From the NCBI GenBank assembly GCA_027082925.1, contig JALWTD010000018.1, positions 359,746-423,745 on the forward strand: a stretch of DNA of 64,000 nucleotides, in the 5' to 3' direction. How positions within the stretch are numbered: the stretch's first letter is position 1; each line of letters begins with the position of its first letter. The position numbers were made by a program, and so were the translations under genes. The notes under the pieces are model-generated. The model was not told the DNA's origin, did no database searches, and saw only the letters and a program-made list of their open reading frames with translations. The stretch comes from Flavobacteriaceae bacterium. Its GTDB lineage: Bacteria; Bacteroidota; Bacteroidia; Flavobacteriales; Flavobacteriaceae. This document shows, piece by piece, positions 7,410 to 15,455 of the stretch.

Positions 7410-9179
7410 ATGTTTGAACCTGATGAATATCTGTTTGCAAAGCTTGCTTATTATTTTAAACGCAAAAAAAAAGAAAAGCAAGAAAATATTGCTCGTGCTG
7501 TTAAGTTAGACGATTTAAAACAACGTCTTACTATTTTTGCACGAGCAATTACAGGTTCACCCATTGAAATATTTGAAGCAGAACGAGAAGGAGGATACAA
7601 AAACAATAGTTTTTTTCTTCCAAGTAGAATGGATAAGTTCGCTACAGTAGCACAAAATATTTCTTTTTACCTATTTAGAGTATTGTATTTATCAATTCAA
7701 AAAAACAATAAACTTAACTGGACCGATGACGTTGAGCACACTTTAGAAGAGTCACAACAAAAAGCACTAGATACAGCACCACAAGTACTTCAGGAATTAT
7801 TTGAGCAATTTCCGATAACACAAACGTACCATCAACAATTTGTTCAGGCTATAGAAGCACAAATAAAAGATAAAAATAAGATTGACTTTTCTTTTATCTA
7901 CGGAAAGTGGATGCAAAATACTTCTGAAGAAACCTCAGACGATGTCTTAAAAAATATTTCAGATAAAGTTAAAACGGCTTCAGAAGAAAAACCTAAAACA
8001 ATTATTCAATCAAAAGCTGTAGAAGAAATTATTTCTGTTCAAATTGATGAAAAGCAGCAAGAAGATGCCGTATTGCAACATCAGTTTGAAAAAGTGGAAA
8101 CAGCCGATGAATTTGGCGGTAATTGGAGAGATATGGACGGAGATGATGAGTTGGAAGACCATTCAAATGCATTAGATGAGCTAAATATGAAATACACTGT
8201 GCGTGTAGATGATACAGCACACTCAGTTTATCAAGCCGATTTTATTGAAAACACAACCGTATCAGAAAGTGCTTCAATAGATGGTAACGGATATCACATT
8301 ACTTATGATGAATGGGATTATGCAACACGTAATTACAAAGAAAATTTTTGTAAGGTATACCCTAAAACATTGTTAAAAACAGATGTAGCTTATTACAAAA
8401 AAACACTTGTTAAAAATAGTGCTACACTAAACGGTTTGCGAAAAATGCTAACTACCGTAAACAATAAATACCAACAACAACGAAGACAAACACAAGGCGA
8501 AGAATTTGATATTGATGCAATTATCGATTTGTTTGTTGATGTACAGTCAGGACATACGCCTTCAGAAAAAATTTATTTGTCGAAACGAAAAAAGGAGAAA
8601 GATTTATCCATTTTATTATTGTTAGATATCAGTTTGTCTAGTGATGGCTATGCCGCAGGAAATAGAGTAATTGATGTTGAAAAGCAAGTATCTATTTTAT
8701 TTGGAGAAATATTAAACGAATTTAATATCGATTTTTCAATTGACTGTTTTTACTCTAAAACAAGAAACCACTCTACCTATATTACAGTAAAAGATTTTGA
8801 TGAAGATTGGAATCGTGCTAAGTTTAAAGTAGGTGCTGTAGAACCTAGTGGATACACTAGAATTGGAGCAGCATTACGGCATTCAGGAGCTATGTTAGAT
8901 AAACGAAACACAAAAAATAAATGGCTTATTCTTATTTCTGATGGAAAACCAAACGATTACGATAAGTATGAAGGTAAATATGGAATTAACGACGTAAAAC
9001 AAGCCTTGAGGGAGTTAAACGAACGTCAAATTAATTCGTATGCCTTGGCAATAGAGGCACAAGCAAAGTACTATTTACCTCAAATGTTTGGACAAAATCA
9101 CTACCAAATTTTAACAACTCCGGTAGAATTATTACAATCGTTGGTTAAGTTGTACGATAAAATTAAACACCAAAGTTAA
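7410..9179 (+). CDS. norD: VWA-domain protein NorD (NOR activation partner of NorQ)
   Basis: A 589-residue cytoplasmic protein with no signal peptide. The N-terminal half is helical and charged, with an acidic low-complexity stretch near residues 165-255. The C-terminal von Willebrand factor A domain (about 395-589) has a MIDAS motif DISLS (Asp406, Ser408, Ser410), a later SGYTRIG threonine and SDGKPND. This is the NorD/CbbO-type partner that works with a MoxR ATPase in maturation of cNOR. Its position directly after norQ supports the assignment. Confidence 0.9.
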   Translation: MFEPDEYLFAKLAYYFKRKKKEKQENIARAVKLDDLKQRLTIFARAITGSPIEIFEAEREGGYKNNSFFLPSRMDKFATVAQNISFYLFRVLYLSIQKNNKLNWTDDVEHTLEESQQKALDTAPQVLQELFEQFPITQTYHQQFVQAIEAQIKDKNKIDFSFIYGKWMQNTSEETSDDVLKNISDKVKTASEEKPKTIIQSKAVEEIISVQIDEKQQEDAVLQHQFEKVETADEFGGNWRDMDGDDELEDHSNALDELNMKYTVRVDDTAHSVYQADFIENTTVSESASIDGNGYHITYDEWDYATRNYKENFCKVYPKTLLKTDVAYYKKTLVKNSATLNGLRKMLTTVNNKYQQQRRQTQGEEFDIDAIIDLFVDVQSGHTPSEKIYLSKRKKEKDLSILLLLDISLSSDGYAAGNRVIDVEKQVSILFGEILNEFNIDFSIDCFYSKTRNHSTYITVKDFDEDWNRAKFKVGAVEPSGYTRIGAALRHSGAMLDKRNTKNKWLILISDGKPNDYDKYEGKYGINDVKQALRELNERQINSYALAIEAQAKYYLPQMFGQNHYQILTTPVELLQSLVKLYDKIKHQS

Positions 9180-9248
9180 TAGTCTTTTTAAGTTTCAAAT
9201 GTTACACAAATAAAAGTCAAATTCATTTTTTACTAGTGCTATTCTTAA

Positions 9249-9256
9249 TACCTTTG
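9249..9256 (+). promoter_or_regulatory. -7 promoter element for the DUF438 gene
   Basis: TACCTTTG fits the Bacteroidota -7 consensus TAnnTTTG and ends 25 bp before the ATG at 9282. The inverted repeat at 9260-9279 begins 3 bp downstream, so it would cover the transcription start. Confidence 0.6.
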
Positions 9257-9259
9257 TAA

Positions 9260-9279
9260 AAAAGACTAAACTATCTTTT
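9260..9279. promoter_or_regulatory. Shared operator-like inverted repeat AAAAGA-N8-TCTTTT (DUF438 gene)
   Basis: A perfect copy of the repeat also found before norC, with the same 8-bp spacer length but a different spacer sequence (CTAAACTA). Conservation of only the two arms is what a dimeric regulator would require. It lies between the -7 element and the start codon, a repressor-like position. Confidence 0.6.
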
Positions 9280-9281
9280 AT

Positions 9282-10259
9282 ATGAATTCATTTTTGTCAG
9301 AAGTAGAAAAATTACCGGCAGGACACCCGGTTAAAGTGTATTACGAGGAGAGCGATTTAATTCAGCATCTTTTACTAGAACTTTATGAGGCAAATCCTGT
9401 TAAAGATTTTCAGAGATATTACAATATATTCAATCAATTAACAACTATAGAGAAGCGTTTTGCCCGTAAAGAAAATCAATTATTTCCGTATTTAGAAAAA
9501 CATGGGTGGAATGGTCCTAGTCAAGGAATGTGGTCGTTTCATGATACTTTGAGAGACCAAATACGGTTGTTAAATGGATATAACGAAACTAAAAACATTC
9601 CTAAAATAACAGAGAACTTGCCGTACCTCATCGAGGGAATTAAAAGGTTATTGCTAATTGAAGATTCTCGATTATTTCCAAATGCGATGCAACTTTTAAC
9701 CGAAGATGACTGGAAAGAGTTTTATGAAGGCGATGAAGAAATAGGGTGGATGCTAACCAAAAAGCCAACACCATATCCTGAAGTGTCTGAAGAAGCATAC
9801 GTGCATCCAAGTCAGGATTTTAAAGAACGAAAATTGTCATTTTCTCTTGAAGATACATTTCATTACGACGAGGGGTATATGACTCCGGAGCAAGTAAATT
9901 TACTATTGCGCTTTTTACCGGTAGATATTACCTATGTTGATGAAAATGATAAGGTGATATTTTACAATAGGGGAGACCAAAGAGTTTTTCCAAGAAGCAA
10001 AGGAATAATTGGTCGAGAAGTTCGTTTTTGTCATCCGCCTAAGAGTGTTGATATGGTATTGCGTATTGTTGAAGAGTTTAAAGCAGGAACTAAAGATGTA
10101 GCCGAATTTTGGATTAATTTTAAAGGACGTATGATTCATATTAGATACTTTGCTATTAGAGATGCTCAAAAAAAATACAGAGGAGTTATTGAGATGTCTC
10201 AAGACGTGACAGATATTCAAAAATTAGAAGGTCAAAAACGATTGTTAGATTGGGATTAA
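9282..10259 (+). CDS. DUF438 protein: hemerythrin-like domain plus PAS domain
   Basis: A 325-residue soluble protein. Residues 1-160 form a hemerythrin-like helical bundle (QHLLLELYEAN, EKRFARKENQLFPYLEKHG, WSFHDTLRDQIR, IEDSRLFPNAM) with the His and Glu residues expected of a di-iron site. Residues about 205-315 form a PAS domain (FLPVDITYVDENDKVIFYN, then REVRFCHPPKSV) that could bind haem or another ligand. The pair is the DUF438 / PAS architecture. Hemerythrin-type proteins such as YtfE act in nitrosative stress, so NO sensing, NO scavenging or repair of iron centres is a reasonable inference here. It has its own promoter with the shared inverted repeat and is followed by norE 18 bp downstream. 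Confidence 0.8.
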   Translation: MNSFLSEVEKLPAGHPVKVYYEESDLIQHLLLELYEANPVKDFQRYYNIFNQLTTIEKRFARKENQLFPYLEKHGWNGPSQGMWSFHDTLRDQIRLLNGYNETKNIPKITENLPYLIEGIKRLLLIEDSRLFPNAMQLLTEDDWKEFYEGDEEIGWMLTKKPTPYPEVSEEAYVHPSQDFKERKLSFSLEDTFHYDEGYMTPEQVNLLLRFLPVDITYVDENDKVIFYNRGDQRVFPRSKGIIGREVRFCHPPKSVDMVLRIVEEFKAGTKDVAEFWINFKGRMIHIRYFAIRDAQKKYRGVIEMSQDVTDIQKLEGQKRLLDWD

Positions 10260-10277
10260 CCTAAAAAAATACACCTT

Positions 10278-10856
10278 ATGAACACAACCAATATTAATTA
10301 TAAAAACCTGTATTATCCGCCTGGAGGAATTTTAATGTGGATTATTATTTTTTTAGAGTTAATAACATTTGGAATTGCACTGGTTGCAATGGCAGTATAT
10401 AGCAAAGAATCACCAGATGTATTTCACAATTCCAGATTGCTTTTAAACACAACATTTGGTACAATAAATACGATTTTTTTAATTACAAGTGGCTTTTTTA
10501 TGGCATTGTCTGTTCATTTTCTAAAGCAAAATAATTTAAAAAAATCATCATTGTATTTAAAGTTAACCATGCTAGGAGGGGTTTTATTTTTAGTACTAAA
10601 GAGCATAGAATATTCTCATAAAATAGACGCCGGATTAACCATTGGATACAATACCTTTTTTACTTTTTATTGGATGCTTACACTGTTTCATGTAATTCAC
10701 GTAATTGTTGGTTTGGTTATTTTATTGGTTGTGCAAAGAGGTTTAAATTCAAACTCAACTACAAAAGTTGAAGATATTGAAGCAAGTGCTGCTTTTTGGC
10801 ATATGTGCGATTTAATCTGGTTGTTATTATTTCCTATAATTTATTTAATTTTCTAA
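10278..10856 (+). CDS. norE: Cytochrome c oxidase subunit III-like protein NorE
   Basis: A 192-residue membrane protein with about five transmembrane helices, of the haem-copper oxidase subunit III family. In denitrifiers a small subunit III-like protein, NorE, is encoded with the nor genes and supports full NOR activity without being part of the purified enzyme. The short length (classical COX3 is longer) and the position after norQD and the DUF438 gene fit NorE. The downstream small gene begins 2 bp after its stop codon. Confidence 0.82.
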   Translation: MNTTNINYKNLYYPPGGILMWIIIFLELITFGIALVAMAVYSKESPDVFHNSRLLLNTTFGTINTIFLITSGFFMALSVHFLKQNNLKKSSLYLKLTMLGGVLFLVLKSIEYSHKIDAGLTIGYNTFFTFYWMLTLFHVIHVIVGLVILLVVQRGLNSNSTTKVEDIEASAAFWHMCDLIWLLLFPIIYLIF

Positions 10857-10858
10857 TA

Positions 10859-11095
10859 ATGAAGCATTCAATTACAGTTACGTGGATTGCATTATTAGTA
10901 CTTACCATTGCAGTCTCAATAATTTCTACAATAGCTAATGAGTGGGCTATAGTACTAATTTTAGCTTTTTCATTTTTAAAATTTACAGGTATTGCTTTTT
11001 ATTTTATGGAACTTAAAAAAGCACATATTTTTTGGAAATTAGCACTTCTGTTATTCCTTGGTTTTTTCTACATTTTAATTTGGAGTACTCTTTAA
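10859..11095 (+). CDS. Small membrane protein, NorF / cytochrome oxidase subunit IV-like
   Basis: A 78-residue protein beginning MKHSITVTWIALL with three predicted transmembrane helices and the string FLKFTGIAFYFMELKKAH, which resembles the subunit IV / NorF family of small proteins paired with subunit III-like proteins. An ATG two bases after the norE stop is preferred over an in-frame ATG at 10796 that would overlap norE by 61 bp. Pairing with norE is the main support for function. Confidence 0.75.
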   Translation: MKHSITVTWIALLVLTIAVSIISTIANEWAIVLILAFSFLKFTGIAFYFMELKKAHIFWKLALLLFLGFFYILIWSTL

Positions 11096-11111
11096 AATTT
11101 ATTTCAAAAAC

Positions 11112-11125
11112 TTGATAAATATCAG
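11112..11125. promoter_or_regulatory. Fnr/DNR-like box upstream of the porin gene
   Basis: TTGATAAATATCAG matches TTGAT-N4-ATCAA in 9 of 10 defined positions, 100 bp before the porin ATG. The equivalent box before norC lies at nearly the same distance (108 bp), which supports both as real sites for an anaerobic or NO-responsive Crp/Fnr-type activator. Confidence 0.6.
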
Positions 11126-11162
11126 TATTTATCTGTTAATATGGCTTTAATTTCGCTATATA

Positions 11163-11182
11163 AAAAGATAAAAAGGTCTTTA
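11163..11182. promoter_or_regulatory. Shared operator-like inverted repeat upstream of the porin
   Basis: AAAAGATAAAAAGGTCTTT is identical over 19 bases to the sequence before norC; the right arm reads TCTTTA instead of TCTTTT. It ends 29 bp before the ATG. The shared stretch continues into a similar AT-rich leader ending in TTTAACTAA. Confidence 0.6.
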
Positions 11183-11211
11183 AATAAAAATTTAACTAAA
11201 TTAAAATAACA

Positions 11212-12462
11212 ATGAAAAAGTTTATTTTTTCAATAGTATTCGTATTATTTGCTACTGCAGTTGTAGCACAACAATTTGATATTTCAGCAGAGGTAAGACC
11301 TCGTTTTGAAAACAAACACGGTTATGGAACGTTATTAGAAACAAATGCTGATGGAAGTAACTTTGTATCTCAAAGAACACGCTTAAATTTTAACTTTAAG
11401 CAGGACAAAATTAAACTAGGTCTTTCTTTACAAAATGTAAGAGTTTGGGGAGACGTAAGCACACTATCTTCTGATGATAATGCTACAGCACTTCATGAAG
11501 CTTGGGCTGAAGCTATTTTATCAGATAAATTCTCATTAAAATTTGGACGCCAAGAAATTGTATATGATGATCATAGAATTTTTGGTAATGTTGGATGGGC
11601 ACAACAAGCAAGAAGCCATGACGCTATGATTGCCAAATTTAAAATATCTGATAAAAGTAAATTAGATTTTGGTTTTGCTTTAAATGCCGATAGCCAATCT
11701 AATGTAGATAATTTATATAGCAATGCTGCAGGTTATAAAACCTTCCAGTATGCGTATTTTAACACCTCGTTTACAAAGGTTGGACTTAGTTTGTTGTTTT
11801 TAAATAATGGTGTTGAGTTCGAAAATTCTAACTTAAATCAAGAGGTTAATTATTCGCAAACAATAGGAACCAGAGTAACATATAAAGAAGGTAAATTTTC
11901 TTCAGATTTTGCTACTTATTTCCAAACAGGAAAACTAAGAAGTAATAGTGTAAGCGCTAGTTATTTTACAGGAAATATTAAGTATAAAGTTGCCGCTAAT
12001 TTTACCTTCGGAGTAGGTGCTGAATATTTATCAGGAAAAGATATGAATGATGCTAGTACCGATGTAAAATCGTTTACACCGCTATATGGTACAAATCATA
12101 AATTTAATGGTTGGATGGACTATTTTTATGTTGGAAACCATGTAGGTTCGGTAGGATTGGTAGATGTAAATGCTGTGTTAGCGTATAAAAAAGATAATTT
12201 TTCTGCAAAATTAATTCCTCATTTCTTTTCATCTGCAGCAGATATTTACGATGGACAAACAAAAATGGACAGTAATTTAGGAACCGAAATTGACTTTACT
12301 TTAGGATATAAAGTGGCTAAAGACATTCAATTTAATGCAGGTTATTCTAAAATGTACGCAACATCTTCTATGCAAGTATTAAAAGGTGGTGACAGAAATG
12401 AAAATAACTCTTGGGCTTGGATTATGTTTACATTTAAACCTAAATTATTTTCAACAAAATAA
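11212..12462 (+). CDS. Alginate-export-type outer-membrane porin
   Basis: A 416-residue outer-membrane beta-barrel: signal peptide to about residue 20 (VVAQ), then alternating strands, with strings typical of the alginate_exp porin family such as RPRFENKHGYG, SQRTRLNF, KFGRQEIVYDDHRIFG and WAQQARSHDA. Related barrels are frequent beside respiratory nitrate, nitrite and NO genes in Bacteroidota and are often assumed to be anion porins; the substrate is not known. It shares its promoter layout (Fnr-like box and inverted repeat) with norC, so it is very likely co-expressed with the denitrification genes. A terminator follows at 12488-12530. Confidence 0.85.
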   Translation: MKKFIFSIVFVLFATAVVAQQFDISAEVRPRFENKHGYGTLLETNADGSNFVSQRTRLNFNFKQDKIKLGLSLQNVRVWGDVSTLSSDDNATALHEAWAEAILSDKFSLKFGRQEIVYDDHRIFGNVGWAQQARSHDAMIAKFKISDKSKLDFGFALNADSQSNVDNLYSNAAGYKTFQYAYFNTSFTKVGLSLLFLNNGVEFENSNLNQEVNYSQTIGTRVTYKEGKFSSDFATYFQTGKLRSNSVSASYFTGNIKYKVAANFTFGVGAEYLSGKDMNDASTDVKSFTPLYGTNHKFNGWMDYFYVGNHVGSVGLVDVNAVLAYKKDNFSAKLIPHFFSSAADIYDGQTKMDSNLGTEIDFTLGYKVAKDIQFNAGYSKMYATSSMQVLKGGDRNENNSWAWIMFTFKPKLFSTK

Positions 12463-12487
12463 AAACTTTAGTTAGTAGTTTTAGTTT

Positions 12488-12530
12488 AGAGCCAAAACAT
12501 CCGATTTAATCGAGAGTTTTGGCTCTTATT
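12488..12530. terminator. Strong terminator after the porin gene
   Basis: AGAGCCAAAAC / GTTTTGGCTCT, an 11-bp perfect stem with a 17-nt loop, followed by TTATTTTTTT. It separates the + strand cluster from the convergent hydrolase gene, whose stop codon lies in the T-rich tail. Confidence 0.85.
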
Positions 12531-12533
12531 TTT

Positions 12534-14450
12534 TTATTTTAATACTGTAAATTGAATGTTAGACGACGTAAAAACAGTATGAATTTGTGTTTTAAAGTCA
12601 TCGGCACTGGCTTTATAAATATTATCTACGTAAGTCTGCGGATTTAAATCTATTAATGGAAACCAAGTACTTTGCACCTGAACTTGAAGTTTGTGACCTT
12701 TTTTAAAGGTGTGATATACATCTTGCAACTTAATAGTAACGTTTGTTTTTTTATTTGGAGTAAAAGGTGCCGGATGCGTAAAACTATCTCTAAATCTACC
12801 TCTCATAACTTCACTTCTAACCATTAAGTGGTAATTACTCATTTTAAGGTGTTTTTGCATAACATCATTTTCTTTTTCATTTGCAGGATGTACATCAATT
12901 ACTTTTACAATCCAGTCTGCATCTGTTCCTGTAGTTGCAACTTCTAAGTTTGCAAAAATACTTCCTGCCAATGTTAAATCTTCTTCTAAAACGGGAGTTT
13001 CAAACACTAAAACATCAGGTCTTCTTGCAGCAAACCGTTGGTCGTCAGTCATATATTTTCTAGGCGTAAAAACGGTTTTAATATCTTCTGAATAAGGAAC
13101 CGGTTTTTTTAAATCGCTAATAAATTTAATACCTGTTTCTTTAAGTTTTTCAGAGGTTAATTTTTGATTTTCAGACAAGTACATAACCTTATGTTCAGTA
13201 TTTTTTGGAGGCCAAGTATCATAAGTATTCCACTTCTTTTTTCCGGTGTCGTACACATACGCTTCAGGTAATCCAGAGTTTTCATCTCCTTTTCCTTTTA
13301 AGAAGTGATTAAAAAATTTGGTTTCAATTTTTTCTTGAAAAAAGAGAGATATAGAATCTCCAAAGTAATAATTTCCAACACTATTTCTTGGATTTGTTCT
13401 TGCCCATTGTCCGTGACTCCAGGGTCCAAAAACCATCGTGTTATAGTTGTTTTTATTGTATTTTTCAATTGTTTTATAGGTTTCTAACGGGCCGTACAAA
13501 TCTTCAGCATCAAACCAGCCACCAACAATCATGGTTGCTACCGACGATTTAATGTTTTTTAAATGCTGAATTAAACCTTTTCGTTGCCAAACTTCATCAT
13601 AGTTTGGATGCTCTATTAATTCTTTCCAAAAGAAATCATCAATAGTAGTATTACTGGTAGAAGGATTGTCTAGTTTTTTATATTGAAAAAAATGATTTAG
13701 GTTACTAAGAGGTCCTGCATCTAAAAAAAACTGATACTGATCTTTTGTGCCTAAATCAGGTAATTTATACCAAGCAGTATCTGTGGGTTTATCTTTTGGG
13801 GTTCCAAATAATGAAGTTGCTCTAAAATAACTTAATAGGTAAGCTCCGTTATGATGAAAATCATCAAAAAAGAAATCGCCAATACATGCTTGAGGCGAAG
13901 CAGCCTTTAGAGCAGGGTGTGCATCTATGGTAGAGTAGGTGCTATAAAAACCGGGATAAGAAATTCCCCACGTTCCAACTTTTCCATTGTTGTTAGGAAC
14001 GTTTTTAACTAACCAGTCAATGGTGTCGTAAGTATCAGAGCTTTCATCAATATCTTTATTCGGTTTTTTATTTGGAATGTACGGACGCATATTGTCGTAA
14101 GTTCCTTCACTCATCCAACGTCCACGAACATCTTGATATACAATAATATTGCCTTCTTTCATTAATATAGAGTTAGGTCCAATTTTTTTTCTAAACTTAT
14201 CAGCGCCATAAGGCTTACAACTGTAAGGCGTTCTGTACAATAAGATAGGATATTTTTTAGAAGTATCTTTTGGAGAGTAAATGGTAGTAAAAAGTTTAAT
14301 ACCATCGCGCATGGTTATTGTAGTTTCTGTTTTATTATAATGTGTTTTAACGTAGTTTTCTTCTTGTTCAGTAGTTGAATTTGAATTGTTACAGCTAAAA
14401 GTTAGTAAACTTAAGGTAATAACAAAAGCTTTAAAAGCGAAGTTTTTCAT
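12534..14450 (-). CDS. CocE/NonD-family hydrolase, predicted lipoprotein
   Basis: A 638-residue alpha/beta hydrolase of the CocE / X-Pro dipeptidyl-peptidase (S15-like) family. The start MKNFAFKAFVITLSLLTFSC gives a lipoprotein signal with lipid-accepting Cys20; an ATG 42 bp upstream would add a non-signal extension. The nucleophile motif is GISYPG (Ser about 164), with YQDVRGRWMSEG before it and a later FGPWSHGQW histidine, then a C-terminal jelly-roll domain (ADWIVKVIDVHP). Members cleave acyl bonds of peptides or esters; the substrate is unknown. It is probably followed in the same transcript direction only by the end of the porin region. Confidence 0.88.
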   Translation of the reverse strand: MKNFAFKAFVITLSLLTFSCNNSNSTTEQEENYVKTHYNKTETTITMRDGIKLFTTIYSPKDTSKKYPILLYRTPYSCKPYGADKFRKKIGPNSILMKEGNIIVYQDVRGRWMSEGTYDNMRPYIPNKKPNKDIDESSDTYDTIDWLVKNVPNNNGKVGTWGISYPGFYSTYSTIDAHPALKAASPQACIGDFFFDDFHHNGAYLLSYFRATSLFGTPKDKPTDTAWYKLPDLGTKDQYQFFLDAGPLSNLNHFFQYKKLDNPSTSNTTIDDFFWKELIEHPNYDEVWQRKGLIQHLKNIKSSVATMIVGGWFDAEDLYGPLETYKTIEKYNKNNYNTMVFGPWSHGQWARTNPRNSVGNYYFGDSISLFFQEKIETKFFNHFLKGKGDENSGLPEAYVYDTGKKKWNTYDTWPPKNTEHKVMYLSENQKLTSEKLKETGIKFISDLKKPVPYSEDIKTVFTPRKYMTDDQRFAARRPDVLVFETPVLEEDLTLAGSIFANLEVATTGTDADWIVKVIDVHPANEKENDVMQKHLKMSNYHLMVRSEVMRGRFRDSFTHPAPFTPNKKTNVTIKLQDVYHTFKKGHKLQVQVQSTWFPLIDLNPQTYVDNIYKASADDFKTQIHTVFTSSNIQFTVLK

Positions 14451-14525
14451 TTGAAGTTTGGTTAAGTTGTTGGTAAATTTACAAAAAATCACTTTTTAAA
14501 ATGTTAAAGCAATTTTAAATATGTT

Positions 14526-14912
14526 TTATAAATTCATATTTAAAATTGAAATAGCTAAAAGAATCCAACCTACAATTAAAAATAAGCCGCCAATTGGTGT
14601 AACAGGCCCTAAAAATGTTAATTTTTTGTTTTTTGCTGAAGAAATCACCAAGCCATAAATACTAAATGAAAATAAAAGTATACCAATTATAAAACTGTAC
14701 ACCATATATTTTTCTAAAGCCGTTTCTAAGTTAAAGTTAAACCCGACAAGTAATAAAACTATTGCATGGTACATTTGATATTTTACACCGGTTTCAAAGC
14801 TTTTTAATTGTTCTGTATTTAATATCTTTTTTAATGCGTGTGCTCCAAATGCACCAAATATAACTGCTAAAGCACCTGAAATACTAGCAAAAAGCAATGT
14901 GAATTGAATCAT
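14526..14912 (-). CDS. DUF423 family small membrane protein
   Basis: A 128-residue protein with four predicted transmembrane helices, opening with LLFASISGALAVIFGAFGAHALKK, the signature of DUF423 (YwdK/YgdD). Ends in GGLFLIVGWILLAIS. The family is widespread but has no established function. It lies 75 bp upstream of the hydrolase gene on the same strand. Confidence 0.88.
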   Translation of the reverse strand: MIQFTLLFASISGALAVIFGAFGAHALKKILNTEQLKSFETGVKYQMYHAIVLLLVGFNFNLETALEKYMVYSFIIGILLFSFSIYGLVISSAKNKKLTFLGPVTPIGGLFLIVGWILLAISILNMNL

Positions 14913-15021
14913 TATTGATTAAATTTTAATTGGTAAAACTAACTAATAAATACCAATTTATATAAAAAATGATTTTACCATACCAAAAGTACAGTAAAAC
15001 TATAAACCTTTTGTAACTGTT

Positions 15022-15324
15022 GATTACGATTTTTTAAAAGGATTTATTTTTTCTTTTGATTATATTTATACTAGATACGAGAATAAATCTTTAAATCAAA
15101 AAAACACCTATCAAATAGCAAATACAACACTATCTTATAAAAAAGAAGATAGCGCTTGGAGTTTTAAAATAAATGCCCAGAATTTATTTAATGTACAATT
15201 TAAACAGCAAAATAGTTTTTCATCTTATATAATCTCTGATTCTAAAACGTATATTTTACCAAGAATAGTGATGTTTTCTGTTGGTTATAATTTGAATATT
15301 TCAAACAGTAAGTTTGTTTTGTGA
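15022..15324 (+). pseudogene. Remnant of a TonB-dependent / outer-membrane barrel protein (C-terminal part only)
   Basis: About 101 codons stay open to TGA at 15322-15324 but have no plausible start; a stop codon lies 30 bp further up. The peptide (FSFDYIYTRYENKSLNQKNTY; WSFKINAQNLFNVQF; then ILPRIVMFSVGYNLN) reads like the last strands of a TonB-dependent receptor or outer-membrane beta-barrel protein: alternating residues, an NAQNLFN turn and a final FSVGYNL strand. No plug or earlier barrel remains. I infer a decayed or truncated gene. The flanks (14913-15021 and 15325-15455) show nothing else I can name. Confidence 0.7.
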
Positions 15325-15455
15325 ATTTAAAGTTTAAACTTACATATTAGTATATAAATAAGCAATAAATTTTTAAATAGAAACTAAAATAACTATTCTT
15401 ATTTTTATATATAAGTATTATATGCATTTTTGCTTCGTAATAAATTAATAAAATT

